This document shows, one piece after another, positions 25,494 through 34,260 of a stretch of DNA of 64,000 nucleotides. Origin of the DNA: Bacillus cereus ATCC 14579 (GTDB lineage: Bacteria; Bacillota; Bacilli; Bacillales; Bacillaceae_G); contig NC_004722.1 of the NCBI RefSeq assembly GCF_000007825.1, positions 4,996,001-5,060,000 of the forward strand. The letters run 5' to 3'. The translations under genes and the position numbers were made by a program. The notes beneath the pieces were generated by a model. That model was not told the origin of the DNA and did not search any database. It saw only the letters and a list, made by a program, of their open reading frames with translations. The number at the start of each line of letters is the position of its first letter. The first letter of the stretch is position 1.

Positions 25494-27026
25494 TTAGTTC
25501 ACCTCAATGATAAAATTGACTACTTCATTCGATTTTTTTATTCCTAATAAGTTTAATATTTCCCGTTCGTTGAATTGGGTAATCATTCTACAGTTTAATT
25601 CGAAATATTTTCTTATAGAAAATAACTGTGAAAGCATGACTCCAGTGTTTAAATTTGCTATTTTAAAACTAAAATTTTCGTATTTTTGTGATATTAAATC
25701 AGTATCATTTGCAATAATAAAGTATCCCTTAACATCATTTTTTTTATCTTGCATTATTATATTCTTGTAAAAATTAGATATATCCTCATCAGAAAAATCC
25801 CTAACTTGATAGTATTGACTATCAAAATTATTGTAGAAATAAATTCCCAAACCATCAAATGAGTTTACTTCTAAATTTATATAAAATAGAAGATTGGAAT
25901 TTATATTTCCTCCACTTGGAGTATAACGTTTAAATTTTAATTTGTGATTTTTGTAAGCCATTGTGTATTTGAAAATACCGTCAACATTTTTAGGGACAGA
26001 ATTAGTACTATCTAATTTTTTCCATAAAAAAGACGCTTGATTAAATATTCCTAATTTTAGATTTTTTTCTTTAAAATGAGTCAAATGGCTTGTCTTATTA
26101 ACATATTTGCTTGCTGGAAACTGGACTGCAACCTCATAATCATAGAGTGTCAACTCCTGTGATGAAGAAGTTCTTGTTCTCTTATCAATGACTTGATAAT
26201 CTAGCATTCCACCAACATTTCGGTAATAGCCTTCTGTTAACAGATTATTCGATATTTTCCCTATTTCTCTTAATAATAAAATTGATATATAATCACTCAG
26301 AATATCTTCCTTAACATAGTTCTCAATCGAATTTTTTTCTGTTTTTATAAGATGATGTAAATAATTTGTAGTTGTTATTGCTTTTTTTGAAAATATAGGT
26401 CCTATCTGTCCAGAAACCCTATCAACGTACAATACATCTAATTTATCCGAAAGTTTACTCACTACGTTATCATTGAAATCGCTATCGGAAATGTAAACTA
26501 TTAATTTTTTCAATTTTGGAGTTTTGACTTCCATATACTCATCTATAAACAATCTTTCAGCATTCAATCCATACTTCGATAATTTTTTTTGAATTTTATT
26601 GGTAAGCGCTTCTTCATCACATATTATGTAAACTATACTTTCTTGCAAAATTTGATAAATATCTTCTAGGTTTGTATGATTCTTAAACTTAGTCATTTTT
26701 CTTATAAAAAATCTATCTTGATTAGTTAATTCTTTATTGTCATAGGCTTGAACAAGACAACCTTTCATAAATAAAATTTCAAGTAACTTATCAATATCTT
26801 CTTTAGCAAAATCGGATTTCTCATATATCTCTTCCAAAGTAATACCTTGCTCTAATAATGGGAATAAACTGTATACTAATTTTGCTGCTAGCGTACCATT
26901 TAATTTAAAAGGACCATCTGACGGTCCATAAATTGTTACACCTTGATAATAGATGGTATGGATATTAGGAATTAACTTTGGCTGTTTTGGAAACTGGACC
27001 ATAGGATCATTTATTAATAGCGACAC
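25494..27026 (-). CDS. Leader-binding/E1-like domain fused to a SagB-type dehydrogenase
   Basis: A 510-residue fusion. Residues 1-100 form a winged-helix leader-recognition (RRE-like) region (IHTIYYQGVTIYGPSDGPFK, TLAAKLVYSLFPLLEQGITL). Residues about 130-220 have an E1/ThiF-like Rossmann segment (IVYIICDEEALTNKIQKKLS). The C-terminal half is a nitroreductase: RRYxSGG appears as KRYTPSGGNINSNLLFYINL (about residue 366), followed by GLGIYFYN. This combination would bind the YIEEQ leader and oxidise azoline rings in one polypeptide. It overlaps the upstream gene by about 20 bp. Confidence 0.65.
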   Translation of the reverse strand: MSLLINDPMVQFPKQPKLIPNIHTIYYQGVTIYGPSDGPFKLNGTLAAKLVYSLFPLLEQGITLEEIYEKSDFAKEDIDKLLEILFMKGCLVQAYDNKELTNQDRFFIRKMTKFKNHTNLEDIYQILQESIVYIICDEEALTNKIQKKLSKYGLNAERLFIDEYMEVKTPKLKKLIVYISDSDFNDNVVSKLSDKLDVLYVDRVSGQIGPIFSKKAITTTNYLHHLIKTEKNSIENYVKEDILSDYISILLLREIGKISNNLLTEGYYRNVGGMLDYQVIDKRTRTSSSQELTLYDYEVAVQFPASKYVNKTSHLTHFKEKNLKLGIFNQASFLWKKLDSTNSVPKNVDGIFKYTMAYKNHKLKFKRYTPSGGNINSNLLFYINLEVNSFDGLGIYFYNNFDSQYYQVRDFSDEDISNFYKNIIMQDKKNDVKGYFIIANDTDLISQKYENFSFKIANLNTGVMLSQLFSIRKYFELNCRMITQFNEREILNLLGIKKSNEVVNFIIEVN

Positions 27027-27606
27027 AATCTAACACCTCATTTAATTGATTTATCATTTCATCACTACTATAATCATGGAAATCACATTTTTTACACTTT
27101 GTGTAGCCTAGTATTTGTTTATTTTTAAAAGTATAATAATCAAAGGAATAGATTGAATTTTGTCCTACGAATCCTGTTTCTTTAAATGCACTAATAAAAC
27201 TCTGTGCAAAAATTGAAAATTCCACTTCTAAAACATTTTCTACTAAGCTGTAGTCTTTTTTCATAAATAATTTCTCATACATTGTAGAGTTGAAATAATA
27301 CTCCTTTAACCTCGCAATAGAGCATTCGATACATATTTCACCCTTCTGATATTCTGGTTTATGAACACCAGGGATAATTACTGTATCTACATCAAAAAAT
27401 ATTGGAATTACATTGCAGTTAACCGCCTTTACTGAACTTAGAAATTCCTCAATGTATAAACCATCATATACTAGAAATAAAATGGACTCTTTTGGAAGGT
27501 CAGAAATTTCGAAATAATTCACTGGTCTAACTTGGAAATTTTTCTTGCGAAACTGTTGGTGCAAAGAAGATTTTGCAGTACCAATCCCCGACAAAAAATA
27601 ATTCAT
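27007..27606 (-). CDS. Ocin-ThiF-like zinc-binding cyclodehydratase partner (short form)
   Basis: A 199-residue protein resembling the C-terminal part of TOMM E1-like partners. VIIPGVHKPEYQKGEICIEC fits the GPLxxPGxxxCxxC pattern and CKKC lies further on (about residue 173), so the four Cys can hold the structural zinc. Such proteins present the precursor to the YcaO enzyme. It lacks the usual N-terminal leader-binding domain, which seems to be supplied by the next protein. Confidence 0.65.
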   Translation of the reverse strand: MNYFLSGIGTAKSSLHQQFRKKNFQVRPVNYFEISDLPKESILFLVYDGLYIEEFLSSVKAVNCNVIPIFFDVDTVIIPGVHKPEYQKGEICIECSIARLKEYYFNSTMYEKLFMKKDYSLVENVLEVEFSIFAQSFISAFKETGFVGQNSIYSFDYYTFKNKQILGYTKCKKCDFHDYSSDEMINQLNEVLDCVAINK

Positions 27607-27654
27607 TCATATTTCTCCTCTCAAATTTTATATTGTATTTAAAAATTTTTGATA

Positions 27655-28908
27655 CTAAGAAAACGGCAATGGTAAAGGATTAATTAAATCCTCACTAAAA
27701 TATCCATAAATCTCTTTCGCAAAAGTTTTTACTCTCTTACTGTCGTGAAAACGAGCTGAATGGACAAATGATATTGGCTGTAAAGATGGAATTGTAACTT
27801 TTACTGCTTTTAATTGATTTTCTTCACATTCTCGGTTCGATAAATTTGTCACATACACTTTGTGCCCTAAACCTTCTAATTTCTTGATAAGATACCTTAA
27901 TTCTTCCCCATATGAGGAAAATTGAATTTCATTAGTAGGAATGCTACCTTTTGAAGAATTATTAAGAAATTCAAATGCGTATGCTTTTGAGGGATGCGCC
28001 ATATATAGAGCACCTTCATCCACGTGATAAAAACTCATTGGATCTTGCTTCAATAAATTAGACTGTTTTTCGATTCCGTTTGCAAGGCTATAAATTACCG
28101 AAATGAGTTCTTTCTTCAATTTACTTATGGCCTCTTTTGGACAAGTATTTGAAGAAAACATAACAACATTTCTAATTGATTCAGAGAAGTGAGTTTCTGC
28201 CCTCAGGCAAAAAGTATAAACTCCGTTAATGGTCGATGCATCGTATAGAGTAGTTTTTCCCAAAAAGGGGCTACTGAAAATTTCTAAGTCATCAATAAAC
28301 TCTTGTTTATCTAATTTTTTTAAAGGTCTTTTTAGTAACCAAAAGAGTGCAATTCCATCCCTTTCAATAACCTCATATATCCCATTAATAACTGCCCGGG
28401 TATAATCTTGATGGATTGCACATCCGGTAGAAATTGGGTGAGTTAATCCTTCCCCATTGTAATTGAAATGAGTATACAAATTTATATAAACTTGTGGAAT
28501 ATAGCATCTTGATTGATCTGTTAAATTATAAGATTCACTCCATCTTAAATATTTCTTCTCAATTCCATTGCTGCTTGTCTCACTTTGATTCATTTTTGGA
28601 AAATCAGAAAGCGGCACAGCTAAATCTCCAAGTTCTTCTTGTGATGCAATTACCTGTTGACTAACAGGTATGCTATTTGCTAATCGTTCATAAGCTTCCA
28701 TTGTAGCTAAAAACATCGAATCTTCAACAGAGTCCCCTGTACCCGCACCTGTCAATTTAGATAAATGATTCTCTATTTTTCTACTCAAGTTTAAAGTGTA
28801 GTAGTGATTGATATCTGAAATATGAACAATTCCAATGTTTGTTTCTTGCAATCCCCTAGGAGGAAATACGCTACGACTTCCGATTACACAATTATTATAT
28901 TTCTCCAT
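27655..28908 (-). CDS. YcaO-domain azoline-forming cyclodehydratase
   Basis: A 417-residue YcaO enzyme that uses ATP to cyclise Cys/Ser/Thr side chains of the precursor to thiazolines and oxazolines. ATP-binding motifs are present: SxxExxxR-like EDSMFLATMEAYERLA (about 65-78) and the second, INGIYEVIERDGIALFW (about 180). The C-terminus ends NPLPLPFS, the PxPxP-type tail that enters the active site in TOMM cyclodehydratases. It lies between the split LanB genes and its zinc partner. Confidence 0.9.
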   Translation of the reverse strand: MEKYNNCVIGSRSVFPPRGLQETNIGIVHISDINHYYTLNLSRKIENHLSKLTGAGTGDSVEDSMFLATMEAYERLANSIPVSQQVIASQEELGDLAVPLSDFPKMNQSETSSNGIEKKYLRWSESYNLTDQSRCYIPQVYINLYTHFNYNGEGLTHPISTGCAIHQDYTRAVINGIYEVIERDGIALFWLLKRPLKKLDKQEFIDDLEIFSSPFLGKTTLYDASTINGVYTFCLRAETHFSESIRNVVMFSSNTCPKEAISKLKKELISVIYSLANGIEKQSNLLKQDPMSFYHVDEGALYMAHPSKAYAFEFLNNSSKGSIPTNEIQFSSYGEELRYLIKKLEGLGHKVYVTNLSNRECEENQLKAVKVTIPSLQPISFVHSARFHDSKRVKTFAKEIYGYFSEDLINPLPLPFS

Positions 28909-28970
28909 AATCTCCCTCTTTTTCTATTAATCATCAACACATTAACAATGATCAACACATGTTAATTTGT

Positions 28971-29627
28971 CTAAACCAATATTGATTGTTTAATTTTCTT
29001 TACAATAAGCATTTCATCCATTAAGGTATAACCCAATTTATTTAGTGCCATATGTAAGAATTTTATACAAATACTTTCATTTACATATTTTTCTTCCAAA
29101 ATGCTTAAAGGTTTTAATACTATACTCAAGTCATGACTTTGATTTTTTTCATCGTTTTTAGAAAAATTAATTTGAGTATTTAGATCCTCCCTGTTAAAAC
29201 GTTTAACTGTTTTAGCCCAATAATTTATATAGGTATTAATAAATTCACTATTTAGACAATTGAAAATCTGTAAAATATTTTTTGATAATGATAATACAAA
29301 AGTAGAGGAATCAATATTTTTATTTTCAATAATAAATCTTGATAATTCTATAGAAAATTCCTCATATATACCCAATGACGAACCAAATAAATTATATTCC
29401 GGGTCATAGATTTTTTTTAATACTCTTTGCTCCTTAAACAGTTTATAAATCATTTTTTCAATCTTGCTTTGAAAGCTAGATTGAATCCTAAATCTAAAAT
29501 GAAAACCAATTGGATCAATATATTGAATAAAGAAAAATTTTACATCAGGATATTCTTTAAGGATATCACTCACTTTATCTAAAAAGTAATTTCGATCCTC
29601 TGTATAAATATGATAACTGCTCCACAT
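28971..29627 (-). CDS. LanB elimination domain (SpaB C-terminal/thiopeptide-type) protein
   Basis: A 218-residue protein of the lantibiotic dehydratase C-terminal family. It opens WSSYHIYTEDRNYFLDKVSD. HFRFRIQ (about 63) and YDPEYNLFGSSLGIYEEFS (about 93-112) correspond to the YxPExxRYGG-type motif. It removes glutamate from glutamylated Ser/Thr to give dehydroalanine/dehydrobutyrine. Thiopeptide clusters carry a second member for pyridine formation; there is only one here, so a non-macrocyclic product is more likely. Confidence 0.8.
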   Translation of the reverse strand: MWSSYHIYTEDRNYFLDKVSDILKEYPDVKFFFIQYIDPIGFHFRFRIQSSFQSKIEKMIYKLFKEQRVLKKIYDPEYNLFGSSLGIYEEFSIELSRFIIENKNIDSSTFVLSLSKNILQIFNCLNSEFINTYINYWAKTVKRFNREDLNTQINFSKNDEKNQSHDLSIVLKPLSILEEKYVNESICIKFLHMALNKLGYTLMDEMLIVKKIKQSILV

Positions 29628-29632
29628 TGTGA

Positions 29633-31774
29633 CTACTCCTCTATTTTCAATACCGCATATTCAACTACTTTTTGTTCCAAGTTCTCGTTAAAATTTGGGT
29701 AGATTTCTTCAATAATAACTTCTTTTTCCCCTTTTAAGATTCGTTTTAATACTTTAATTGATTCAGACGAGTACAATGATATCCATATAGGCTTACTTTT
29801 TTTGAAACTATAATTGTTTTTTCTAAGGAAAAATTCCATCGGTAGATTATTCTCTGTAAAATACGATGATAAAGCCATGAAAAAATCCCAATTACTCATA
29901 TCAGTTGATTGAATAGCATCTTGAACAATAAGATTATATCGTTTTCGATTGTTTAATTCCCCTAAATTTTTCATGTCAATATTCCATGGATGAATGAGAT
30001 TTAAGAGCACACCTTTGGAACCATAAAAAAGGTGAAATGGTATGGTGCCCAAATCTAGTAAATGGATAAATTCATCCTTATACACAAACCTAATTTGATT
30101 ATCAGCAGATACGTGCAAACGTATATCTAAAAAGTCTTCTGGCCACTTCAATTTTTTATGAAATGATTTTCCAGTATCGACATGATTTGATATCTCTTCA
30201 TCCATAACGACTTCGTATATAGGAAAATCCTCATAAAATAATTTATTGTAATAATTTTTCAAATTATCATTAATGCACTTATCAAATATTTCAGCATTTC
30301 GATGAAAAACAGCTCCGGTTCCAGCATTGATGTTATTTATTACTATATTTCCATTAACATCACTTTGATAAAAGATTAATGCACTCTTTCTCATTTGAGG
30401 CTTAATTTTTATTGTATTTTTTATCGTTAAATTACGTTCGAACATGTATTTCTCTTTAATATCCGTAATAACTGCCAATAACGATTGATCTTGATATTTC
30501 TCCTTATCTCCTAAAATCAAATTATATATATAATAAGAATTTTTGTTTTGAACAACACAATCATCAAAAATCTCCTTCATTCTCTCCGAGCTAATCGATG
30601 GAACTGAAAATTGATTTTTCTCAACATCATTATGATAATACAGGGGTAATTCCAAAAACTTTTTACATAAGCTAACGCCAAAATAGTTTGAATCATGTCT
30701 CGATAAGTATTTCAAAACTTTATTAGAAATTTGTTCATACTGAATATCATTTATACAATTTGGAAATAAAAGTTCAACCATTTGAATTCCAAAGATACTC
30801 ACAATGATATCTTTAAACTTTTGGTCATCGTTTATATACAAACTATAATCAGGAACGATTACCCCATTATTTACAAGTACCTCATAGGTAAAATTGTTTT
30901 CTTCTTGAAGAGCATTTATTATATTATTAGGAGTTTTACAAATTTTAATGCGCTTTAATATGTTCAAAACTTCCTTATTGTGTAATATGTCATCTTGTTT
31001 TAATACCCAATCTACTCCATTTAGCAAAAAATTCTTTTCATAATATATACCTTCTGCATTGTTAATTTTCTTAAAGACTGGGTTAATTTTTATTCTTAAA
31101 AGATTCATTACCTCAACATCATTCATCGCTGCAGTCAATATTAAATACTTCACAACATTATTTAACTGTAAAGTTTCTTCACTATCCTTTTTATTCAAGC
31201 TATAGTAGGTTGTTTTCCCAAAATAACTTAATGGGCTGGTCTTTACAGTTGCGCGTTGTATATATCCATATCGGGCTCTATTAAGAGAATCTTTTTGAAT
31301 ATTCAAATCTACAAGACTTTTATAGGCTTCAGGAGTTGTAACTTTTAGAGCCTTTTTAAATTTTTCTTCCGTATAAAATGCTTCATAATAGTTTTTTTCT
31401 TTATTTTGAAACACGTTATTCATCTTTTGTTTTAAACTAGTTAATTCAATTATCAATAAGTTATACTTAGAAATTAACTCGTTAATTATTTTATCTGCAC
31501 TATCATCCACAGATTCTTTTACATCTAACTTGCGTTTAATTCTTCTCTTCAGAGATTGATATATTCTTAGTAACTCTATTTCTTGAGTATCATAATATTT
31601 TTTAGTTTTCTTATTTAGTTCCGCCAATAATATTTTTTGAATATTTTGTAATTCTTGTTTTTTCACTAAATATTCTTTTACAAAAAATAAATCTTTATCC
31701 TTTAAACGATTCAAAAGAGAAGGTTTAAATAAAGCTTCCCTTTTCATACATAATAATTCATTCAAAAAAACCAA
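29633..31774 (-). CDS. LanB-type dehydratase, glutamylation domain
   Basis: A 713-residue lantibiotic dehydratase N-terminal-domain protein. The family mark is RYGYIQRATVKTSPLSYFGK (about 170-190), equivalent to the R-x-x-P-F-G-x-F region. The long C-terminal part has HVSADNQIRFVYKDEFIHLL and PFHLFYGSKGVLLNLIHPWN. It uses Glu-tRNA to glutamylate Ser and Thr of the precursor, and the separate 218-residue protein completes elimination, as in goadsporin and thiopeptide systems. The start overlaps the M50 gene by 13 bp. Confidence 0.85.
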   Translation of the reverse strand: MVFLNELLCMKREALFKPSLLNRLKDKDLFFVKEYLVKKQELQNIQKILLAELNKKTKKYYDTQEIELLRIYQSLKRRIKRKLDVKESVDDSADKIINELISKYNLLIIELTSLKQKMNNVFQNKEKNYYEAFYTEEKFKKALKVTTPEAYKSLVDLNIQKDSLNRARYGYIQRATVKTSPLSYFGKTTYYSLNKKDSEETLQLNNVVKYLILTAAMNDVEVMNLLRIKINPVFKKINNAEGIYYEKNFLLNGVDWVLKQDDILHNKEVLNILKRIKICKTPNNIINALQEENNFTYEVLVNNGVIVPDYSLYINDDQKFKDIIVSIFGIQMVELLFPNCINDIQYEQISNKVLKYLSRHDSNYFGVSLCKKFLELPLYYHNDVEKNQFSVPSISSERMKEIFDDCVVQNKNSYYIYNLILGDKEKYQDQSLLAVITDIKEKYMFERNLTIKNTIKIKPQMRKSALIFYQSDVNGNIVINNINAGTGAVFHRNAEIFDKCINDNLKNYYNKLFYEDFPIYEVVMDEEISNHVDTGKSFHKKLKWPEDFLDIRLHVSADNQIRFVYKDEFIHLLDLGTIPFHLFYGSKGVLLNLIHPWNIDMKNLGELNNRKRYNLIVQDAIQSTDMSNWDFFMALSSYFTENNLPMEFFLRKNNYSFKKSKPIWISLYSSESIKVLKRILKGEKEVIIEEIYPNFNENLEQKVVEYAVLKIEE

Positions 31775-32676
31775 CCCCTTGTTTGCATAAAGTATACATT
31801 CAAAACCATAATCACAAACATGGATAATACAATTACATAGAATGCTAACCCATATGCCAGTTTTATGATGTCTCTATATCCTTTGAGATTACTTTGCTTT
31901 TTCTTCGAGAAAATAAATTGCTTGGTATAATTAATCGCCTTAGTCCGAAAGTCCGATTTTCCGATTAAAGAAAATATTCCCAAATAAAAATCCGTCGGGA
32001 AAAAAATATTATAGTTAAATATACTCATTATTAATTGCAAATTTAAACAGATAATAAACTCTGGTTGTTGAAAGATTAAAGCTAATGAACTATATAAAAT
32101 AATTAAAATCAAATCTGCAATATTTCCTGCAAAAGCTACATTTGCTCTTTTTAGATCATTTCCAGTCGGAACAATTTTCACATAAAAAATTGGGATAAAG
32201 TAATACTTTAATTTAAACGCTATTGAAAAAATTTCTATCCCCTGCATCCTTGAAATGACAACATGTAACATTTCATGGATAAACAGAATACCGCTTAAAA
32301 AAACTAGCATCGCTATCCCATATTCCTTAAAATTAAGAAGTTCAAAATCTAAATAATCTATACCATTAAATGACTGAATCAAAAGTGTTATTGCAATTGG
32401 TAATAGTCCTAAAAAAAATATTAGCTGACTTATCATTATAAACTTTGGACTTATGTTACTATTAGTTTTTAAAATTTTATTTACCCAATGTTCTTCTTTT
32501 AATTCAGTATCATCATAGAATCCAATCTTATTTAATTCCTCTATCTTTTCTTTCTTTAATGTGGCTTCAATGTCTCCCTTATATGTTAGGTAGTATCCTT
32601 TACAATTTTTCCTATCGAATAAAAAATATTTATTCTCAGTTAACACTTCTATCGAAAAATTCGGATTTATTTTCAT
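31762..32676 (-). CDS. M50-like (site-2 protease-type) membrane metalloprotease
   Basis: A membrane protein of about 304 residues. The active-site motif HEMLH is in ILFIHEMLHVVISR, inside a membrane helix, and a later NIFFPTDFYLG gives a possible third ligand (Asp). An N-terminal soluble region of about 70 residues has a winged-helix-like YFLFDRKNCKGYYLTYKGDI. I start at 32676 because GGAAGGAAAGG precedes that ATG. It is the first gene of the RiPP operon. Possible roles are leader cleavage or processing of a regulator; the sequence does not say which. Confidence 0.7.
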   Translation of the reverse strand: MKINPNFSIEVLTENKYFLFDRKNCKGYYLTYKGDIEATLKKEKIEELNKIGFYDDTELKEEHWVNKILKTNSNISPKFIMISQLIFFLGLLPIAITLLIQSFNGIDYLDFELLNFKEYGIAMLVFLSGILFIHEMLHVVISRMQGIEIFSIAFKLKYYFIPIFYVKIVPTGNDLKRANVAFAGNIADLILIILYSSLALIFQQPEFIICLNLQLIMSIFNYNIFFPTDFYLGIFSLIGKSDFRTKAINYTKQFIFSKKKQSNLKGYRDIIKLAYGLAFYVIVLSMFVIMVLNVYFMQTRGWFF

Positions 32677-32768
32677 AAAATAGCCTTTCCTTCCATAAGA
32701 AAATATTACTATTATTGACAATTTTTTTATCATATTATACAATTAATTCAATTTATAGATGAAAAACT

Positions 32769-32798
32769 TACAATATTCTACAATAACCTACATAATCA
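32769..32798. repeat. Three 10-bp direct repeats upstream of the RiPP operon
   Basis: TACAATATTC, TACAATAACC and TACATAATCA follow one another at exact 10-bp steps, about one helical turn apart. They lie just upstream of a TATAAT box (32733-32738 region, minus strand) for the M50 gene and about 35-65 bp upstream of the divergent TTGACA promoter. They look like an activator or repressor site. Confidence 0.5.
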
Positions 32799-32833
32799 TT
32801 ACTTTTTTTACAATATATCACATTTATATAAGG

Positions 32834-32863
32834 TTGACAATATGAATCTTAATTCTTTAATAT
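32834..32863 (+). promoter_or_regulatory. Promoter for the zinc-ribbon gene
   Basis: A TTGACA -35 box (32834-32839) and a TAATAT -10 box (32858-32863) with 18-bp spacing, on the plus strand, divergent from the RiPP operon. Confidence 0.6.
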
Positions 32864-32981
32864 ACTTTTGAAGGCTTTTAAAGAATTTCCACAAATTTTA
32901 TCCATAGTGGGGATTCAAGGAAATAACTAATTTTATTGGCACAGATTATTTCCAGAATTAATGAATGGGGAGGAATTGTAG

Positions 32982-33161
32982 ATGATATGCGAAAAATGTC
33001 CCAAGTGTGGGTCAACTGAGTTTACAGAAGCTACAGATTACATGCCAGTAAAACCAAGTAAAATGTCGATGAAAGGTTCAAATAAAATCTATAAATTTTG
33101 CTTAAAATGTGGAGAAGTTGATTCTATTCGCATTGAAAACGTAAGTATTTTTAAAAAATAG
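32982..33161 (+). CDS. 59-residue zinc-ribbon protein
   Basis: A small gene with a GGAGGAATTGTAG ribosome site. The protein has two CxxC pairs: CPKCGS (residues 6-11) and CLKCGE (40-45), about 30 residues apart, a zinc-ribbon layout, with a basic middle (KPSKMSMKGSNKIYK). It diverges from the RiPP operon and ends 17 bp before IS6 copy 2. It could regulate the cluster, but nothing beyond location supports that. I do not recognise a named family. Confidence 0.65.
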   Translation: MICEKCPKCGSTEFTEATDYMPVKPSKMSMKGSNKIYKFCLKCGEVDSIRIENVSIFKK

Positions 33162-33177
33162 ACTATATTCGATAATC

Positions 33178-34034
33178 GGTTCTGGTGCAAAAACTTCAAG
33201 ATACTTGCAATGAACCTCTAAATCTTGGACATACTGATACTAGTACTCTAAAAAGGACGTGATCAGTATGGAAAAGAAAAATTTGTTCAAGTGGAAACAT
33301 TATCAACCTGACATTATTTTATTAACAGTGAGATGGTACCTACGGTACAACCTAAGTTTTCGTGATTTAGTCGAAATGATGGAAGAACGTGGATTATCGA
33401 TGGCTTACCCAACGATTATACGTTGGGTTCATCAATATGGGACGGAATTAGATGAAAAGGTAAGACCTCGTCTTAAGTTAACAAATGATTCCTGGAGAAT
33501 CGGTGAAACGTATATCAAAGTAAAAGGTCAATGGATGTATCTATATCGTGCAGTGGACTCCGAAGGAAAAACCATTGATTTTTATCTTAGCAAAAATAGG
33601 AATACCCAATCAGCCAAGTGCTTTTCAAAAAAGCCTTGGCTTCTTCGCATGTGTCCTCCCCCGCGTGACCAAAGTCGCTAAGAATCCAGTGTATCCTATA
33701 GCGATTCAAGAATTAAAAGAAGAAAAAAGCATGCCTTTTGGCACGCAAATAAGACAACACAAGTACCTAAATAATATCATTGAGCATGACCATCGCTTTA
33801 TAAAGAAGCGAGTTCGTTCTATGCTAGGGTTAAAATCGTTTCAAACTGCCAAAAAGATATTGAGTGGCATAGAAGTGATGCATATGCTTCGAAAAAAGCA
33901 AGTTTTTTTACGGGAGAGGTCTGTCCAAAATCAGAAACAATATATATATAAATTGTTTGGGCTTACAGCATAAGATAAGATCTCGAAAGAAATCTATTCG
34001 TTTTTTAAACTCTCGTTGTATTTGCACCAAAATA
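33178..34034 (+). mobile_element. IS6-family insertion sequence, degenerate copy 2
   Basis: The left terminal sequence GGTTCTGGTGCAAAAACTT begins at 33178 and a decayed right end (TTTGCACCAAAAT) lies at 34021-34033. The transposase begins MEKKNLFKWKHYQPDIILLT at 33268 and has helix-turn-helix residues and WRIGETYIKVKGQWMYLYRA. The catalytic Asp of DETYIKVKG is Gly here too. The frame breaks near 33620-33660, and the C-terminal part (RVTKVAKNPVYPIAIQELKE, HDHRFIKKRVRSML) is in another frame. Copy 1 shares this break and the Gly, so the two derive from one defective element. Confidence 0.85.
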
Positions 34035-34077
34035 AGATAGAGAACTCTTATATGTTTAATATCCCAATCCCCCTTAT

Positions 34078-34113
34078 TTTTTTGATTTTTAACAATGCTA
34101 AAAATCAAAAAAA
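34078..34113. terminator. Symmetric hairpin inside the right transposon end
   Basis: TTTTTTGATTTTTA, six-base loop, TAAAAATCAAAAAA. It is A/T-only apart from the GATTTT/AAAATC core and is likely a bidirectional terminator insulating the cargo from ssrA. Confidence 0.55.
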
Positions 34114-34197
34114 ATGCAGACACCTAGAATCTACATTTTTATATTTTAAATATAAGTTAAAAGTATTATTGATTAATTATTCTCGCGTTATCAATAA

Positions 34198-34229
34198 TTC
34201 AAATATAAGTTTTCAATAAGTATTTTCAA
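34198..34229 (+). repeat. TTCAA(n)TATAAG direct repeats near the right end
   Basis: TTCAAATATAAGT, TTCAATAAGTAT and TTCAAGTATAAGC occur with starts at 34198, 34212 and 34225, and a weaker related unit lies near 34146. They are candidate TnsB binding sites paired with the TTCAA series at the left end. Confidence 0.55.
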
Positions 34230-34260
34230 GTATAAGCCTTCATCTTATGAAAACATATGA

